In this document: piece by piece, positions 62,973 through 64,000 of the stretch
Layout of the letters: the number at the start of each line of letters is the position of its first letter
Position numbering within the stretch: the stretch's first letter is position 1
NCBI RefSeq assembly: GCF_018325905.1
Contig: NZ_AP021901.1
Location: forward strand, 310,001-374,000
Reading direction: 5' to 3'
From: Pseudomonas sp. St316
Lineage (GTDB): Bacteria > Pseudomonadota > Gammaproteobacteria > Pseudomonadales > Pseudomonadaceae
Length of the DNA: 64,000 nt
The notes under the pieces: model-generated
What the model was told of the DNA's origin: nothing
Databases searched by the model: none
Seen by the model: only the letters and a program-made list of their open reading frames with translations
Program-made: the position numbers and the translations under genes

Positions 62973-63638
62973 TTAGCGAACGCTGCTGTCGAAGCGGCTC
63001 GCTCCCGGCAACTCCAGGATCAGTTCATCCCCTGCATTCAACGGCCCGACGCCCGCCGGGGTGCCGGTGAGGATCACGTCGCCGGCCTGCAGCGAGAAGC
63101 AGCCGGCCATGTATTGGATCATCGGCACGATGGGGTTGAGCATCAGGCTGCTGTTGCCGTCCTGGCGCACCTCACCGTTGATGGTCAGGCGAACGGGGAT
63201 GTCGGTCAGGTCGGCAAAGGTGCCGCTCGACACGAACGGGGCGAGCACCGCCGCGCCGTCGAAGGATTTGGCAACCTCCCAGGGCAGGCCCTTGGCCTTG
63301 AGCTCGGCCTGCTTGTCCCGCAGGGTCAGGTCCAGGGCCGGGGCGAAGCCGGAGATGGCGTCCAGCACTTCCTCGGCGCTTGGGCGTGGCGACAGCGGCT
63401 TGCCGATCAGCACGGCGATTTCCGCCTCGTAATGCACCGAGCCGCGGTCGGCAGGAATGCTGAAACCGCCTTCCAGTGGCACCACGCAACTGCCCGGCTT
63501 GATGAACAGCAAGGGTTCGGTGGGCACCGGGTTATCCAGTTCCTTTGCATGTTCGGCGTAGTTGCGGCCAATGCACACCACTTTCCCGACCGGGAAATGA
63601 ATACGTGTACCGTCGACATACTGGTGCTGATAGCTCAT
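62973..63638 (-). CDS. Fumarylacetoacetate hydrolase (FAH) family protein
   Basis: A 221-aa FAH-fold enzyme. It begins VVCIGRNYAEHAKELDNPVP and has the metal-binding acids in SVHYEAEIAVLIGK and the ILTGTPAGVGPL loop. This group includes acylpyruvases and oxaloacetate decarboxylases; which one is not evident. The reading frame is 42 bp downstream of the FAD oxidase on the same strand. Confidence 0.88.
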   Translation of the reverse strand: MSYQHQYVDGTRIHFPVGKVVCIGRNYAEHAKELDNPVPTEPLLFIKPGSCVVPLEGGFSIPADRGSVHYEAEIAVLIGKPLSPRPSAEEVLDAISGFAPALDLTLRDKQAELKAKGLPWEVAKSFDGAAVLAPFVSSGTFADLTDIPVRLTINGEVRQDGNSSLMLNPIVPMIQYMAGCFSLQAGDVILTGTPAGVGPLNAGDELILELPGASRFDSSVR

Positions 63639-63680
63639 TACCGACTCCTGCTTCTGGGATTCATCAGGTGTTTTTAGGCG

Positions 63681-64000
63681 TCAAATCGCGAAAATCTTGC
63701 CCGGGTTCATGATGCCGTTCGGGTCGAATACCGCCTTCACCGCTTTCATGTACTCGATTTCCACTGGCGAACGACTATAGGTCAGGTAGTCGCGCTTGGT
63801 CATGCCCACGCCGTGCTCGGCGGAAATCGAGCCGTTGTACTTCTCGACGGTTTCAAAGACCCATTTGTTCACGGTCGCGCATTTGGCGAAGAACTCATCC
63901 TTGCTCAGGTTTTCCGGCTTGAGGATGTTCAGGTGCAGGTTGCCGTCGCCGATGTGGCCGAACCAGACGATTTCGAAATCCGGGTAGTGTTCGCCGACGA
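63681..64000 (-). CDS. FAD-linked oxidase C-terminus (D-2-hydroxyglutarate dehydrogenase-like), truncated by window edge
   Basis: The last 105 codons of a larger FAD-dependent dehydrogenase. WFGHIGDGNLHLNIL supplies the metal-binding His residues and SAEHGVGMTKRDYL plus FDPNGIMNPGKIF form the C-terminal FAD-oxidase signature. In P. aeruginosa the equivalent gene (PA0317) sits next to serA and encodes D-2-hydroxyglutarate dehydrogenase; serA would be outside this window. The N-terminal FAD domain lies beyond base 64000. Confidence 0.85.
   Translation of the reverse strand, partial: VGEHYPDFEIVWFGHIGDGNLHLNILKPENLSKDEFFAKCATVNKWVFETVEKYNGSISAEHGVGMTKRDYLTYSRSPVEIEYMKAVKAVFDPNGIMNPGKIFAI

Noticed and set aside
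1..64000. tRNA or rRNA genes
   Set aside because: No cloverleaf-like or ribosomal RNA sequence was recognised in any intergenic gap; gaps are filled by REP elements.

Overview
The window is high-GC chromosomal DNA of a Pseudomonas of the P. fluorescens group. Four things point there. The lapA/lapEBC adhesion locus is present. The block FAD-oxidase, FAH-family, rpiA, ilvA, HAD-IB, rppH, ptsP, TSUP, lgt, thyA follows the order of the P. aeruginosa PA0317-PA0342 neighbourhood. A triABC-type RND pump is present. Intergenic gaps are filled with the REP palindrome built around GGGAGCGAGCTTGCTCGCGA and its variants. No rRNA, tRNA, CRISPR array, insertion sequence or prophage is visible.

Layout. Positions 1-6433: the N-terminus of the giant adhesin LapA (cut by the window edge) diverges from its type I exporter lapE-lapB-lapC. 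6892-10603: an alpha-ketoglutarate dioxygenase (TauD/AtsK family) with a nitrate/sulfonate-type ABC importer. 10800-16731: a DUF6124-like protein, a three-gene set (membrane protein, membrane-anchored SDR epimerase, and an alpha/beta-hydrolase fused to a PEP-synthase-like phosphotransferase), and a NYN-domain nuclease. 17210-35572: an 18-kb locus that looks like an export-and-modification system (below). 35692-41801: slipin/NfeD, small conserved proteins, an RBBP9-like hydrolase, a minimal sigma-54 activator, a MetQ lipoprotein-family binding protein and an AAA ATPase. 41939-47144: triABC-like RND efflux. 47293-50045: cadA/cadR metal resistance. 50181-64000: housekeeping genes, two tandem SdiA-regulated-type beta-propellers, a FAH-family hydrolase and the 3' end of an FAD-linked oxidase.

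The most interesting region is 17210-35572. On the left, four tightly packed plus-strand genes encode a periplasmic adaptor, a GAF-like/HlyD membrane protein, a 698-aa protein combining a PqqD/RRE-like N-terminus, an M50 (site-2 protease) membrane core and a HlyD-like C-terminus, and a GNAT acetyltransferase. In the middle, on the minus strand, two phage-tail-collar (MdpB-like) proteins flank a small DUF6916-like protein. On the right are a sulfotransferase, a 2413-aa LEPR/DUF4347 surface protein with a Gly-rich stretch and 16 Ig-like repeats, a TolC-family lipoprotein, an Asp/Asn beta-hydroxylase with a Nif11-like tail, and a second sulfotransferase. An outer-membrane TolC component and three adaptor modules are present, but no ABC ATPase is. 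The modifying enzymes and the RiPP-like modules (RRE-like, Nif11-like, M50) suggest an unrecognised route that processes, modifies and exports surface proteins. That is inference; the individual domain calls rest on motifs read directly from the translations.
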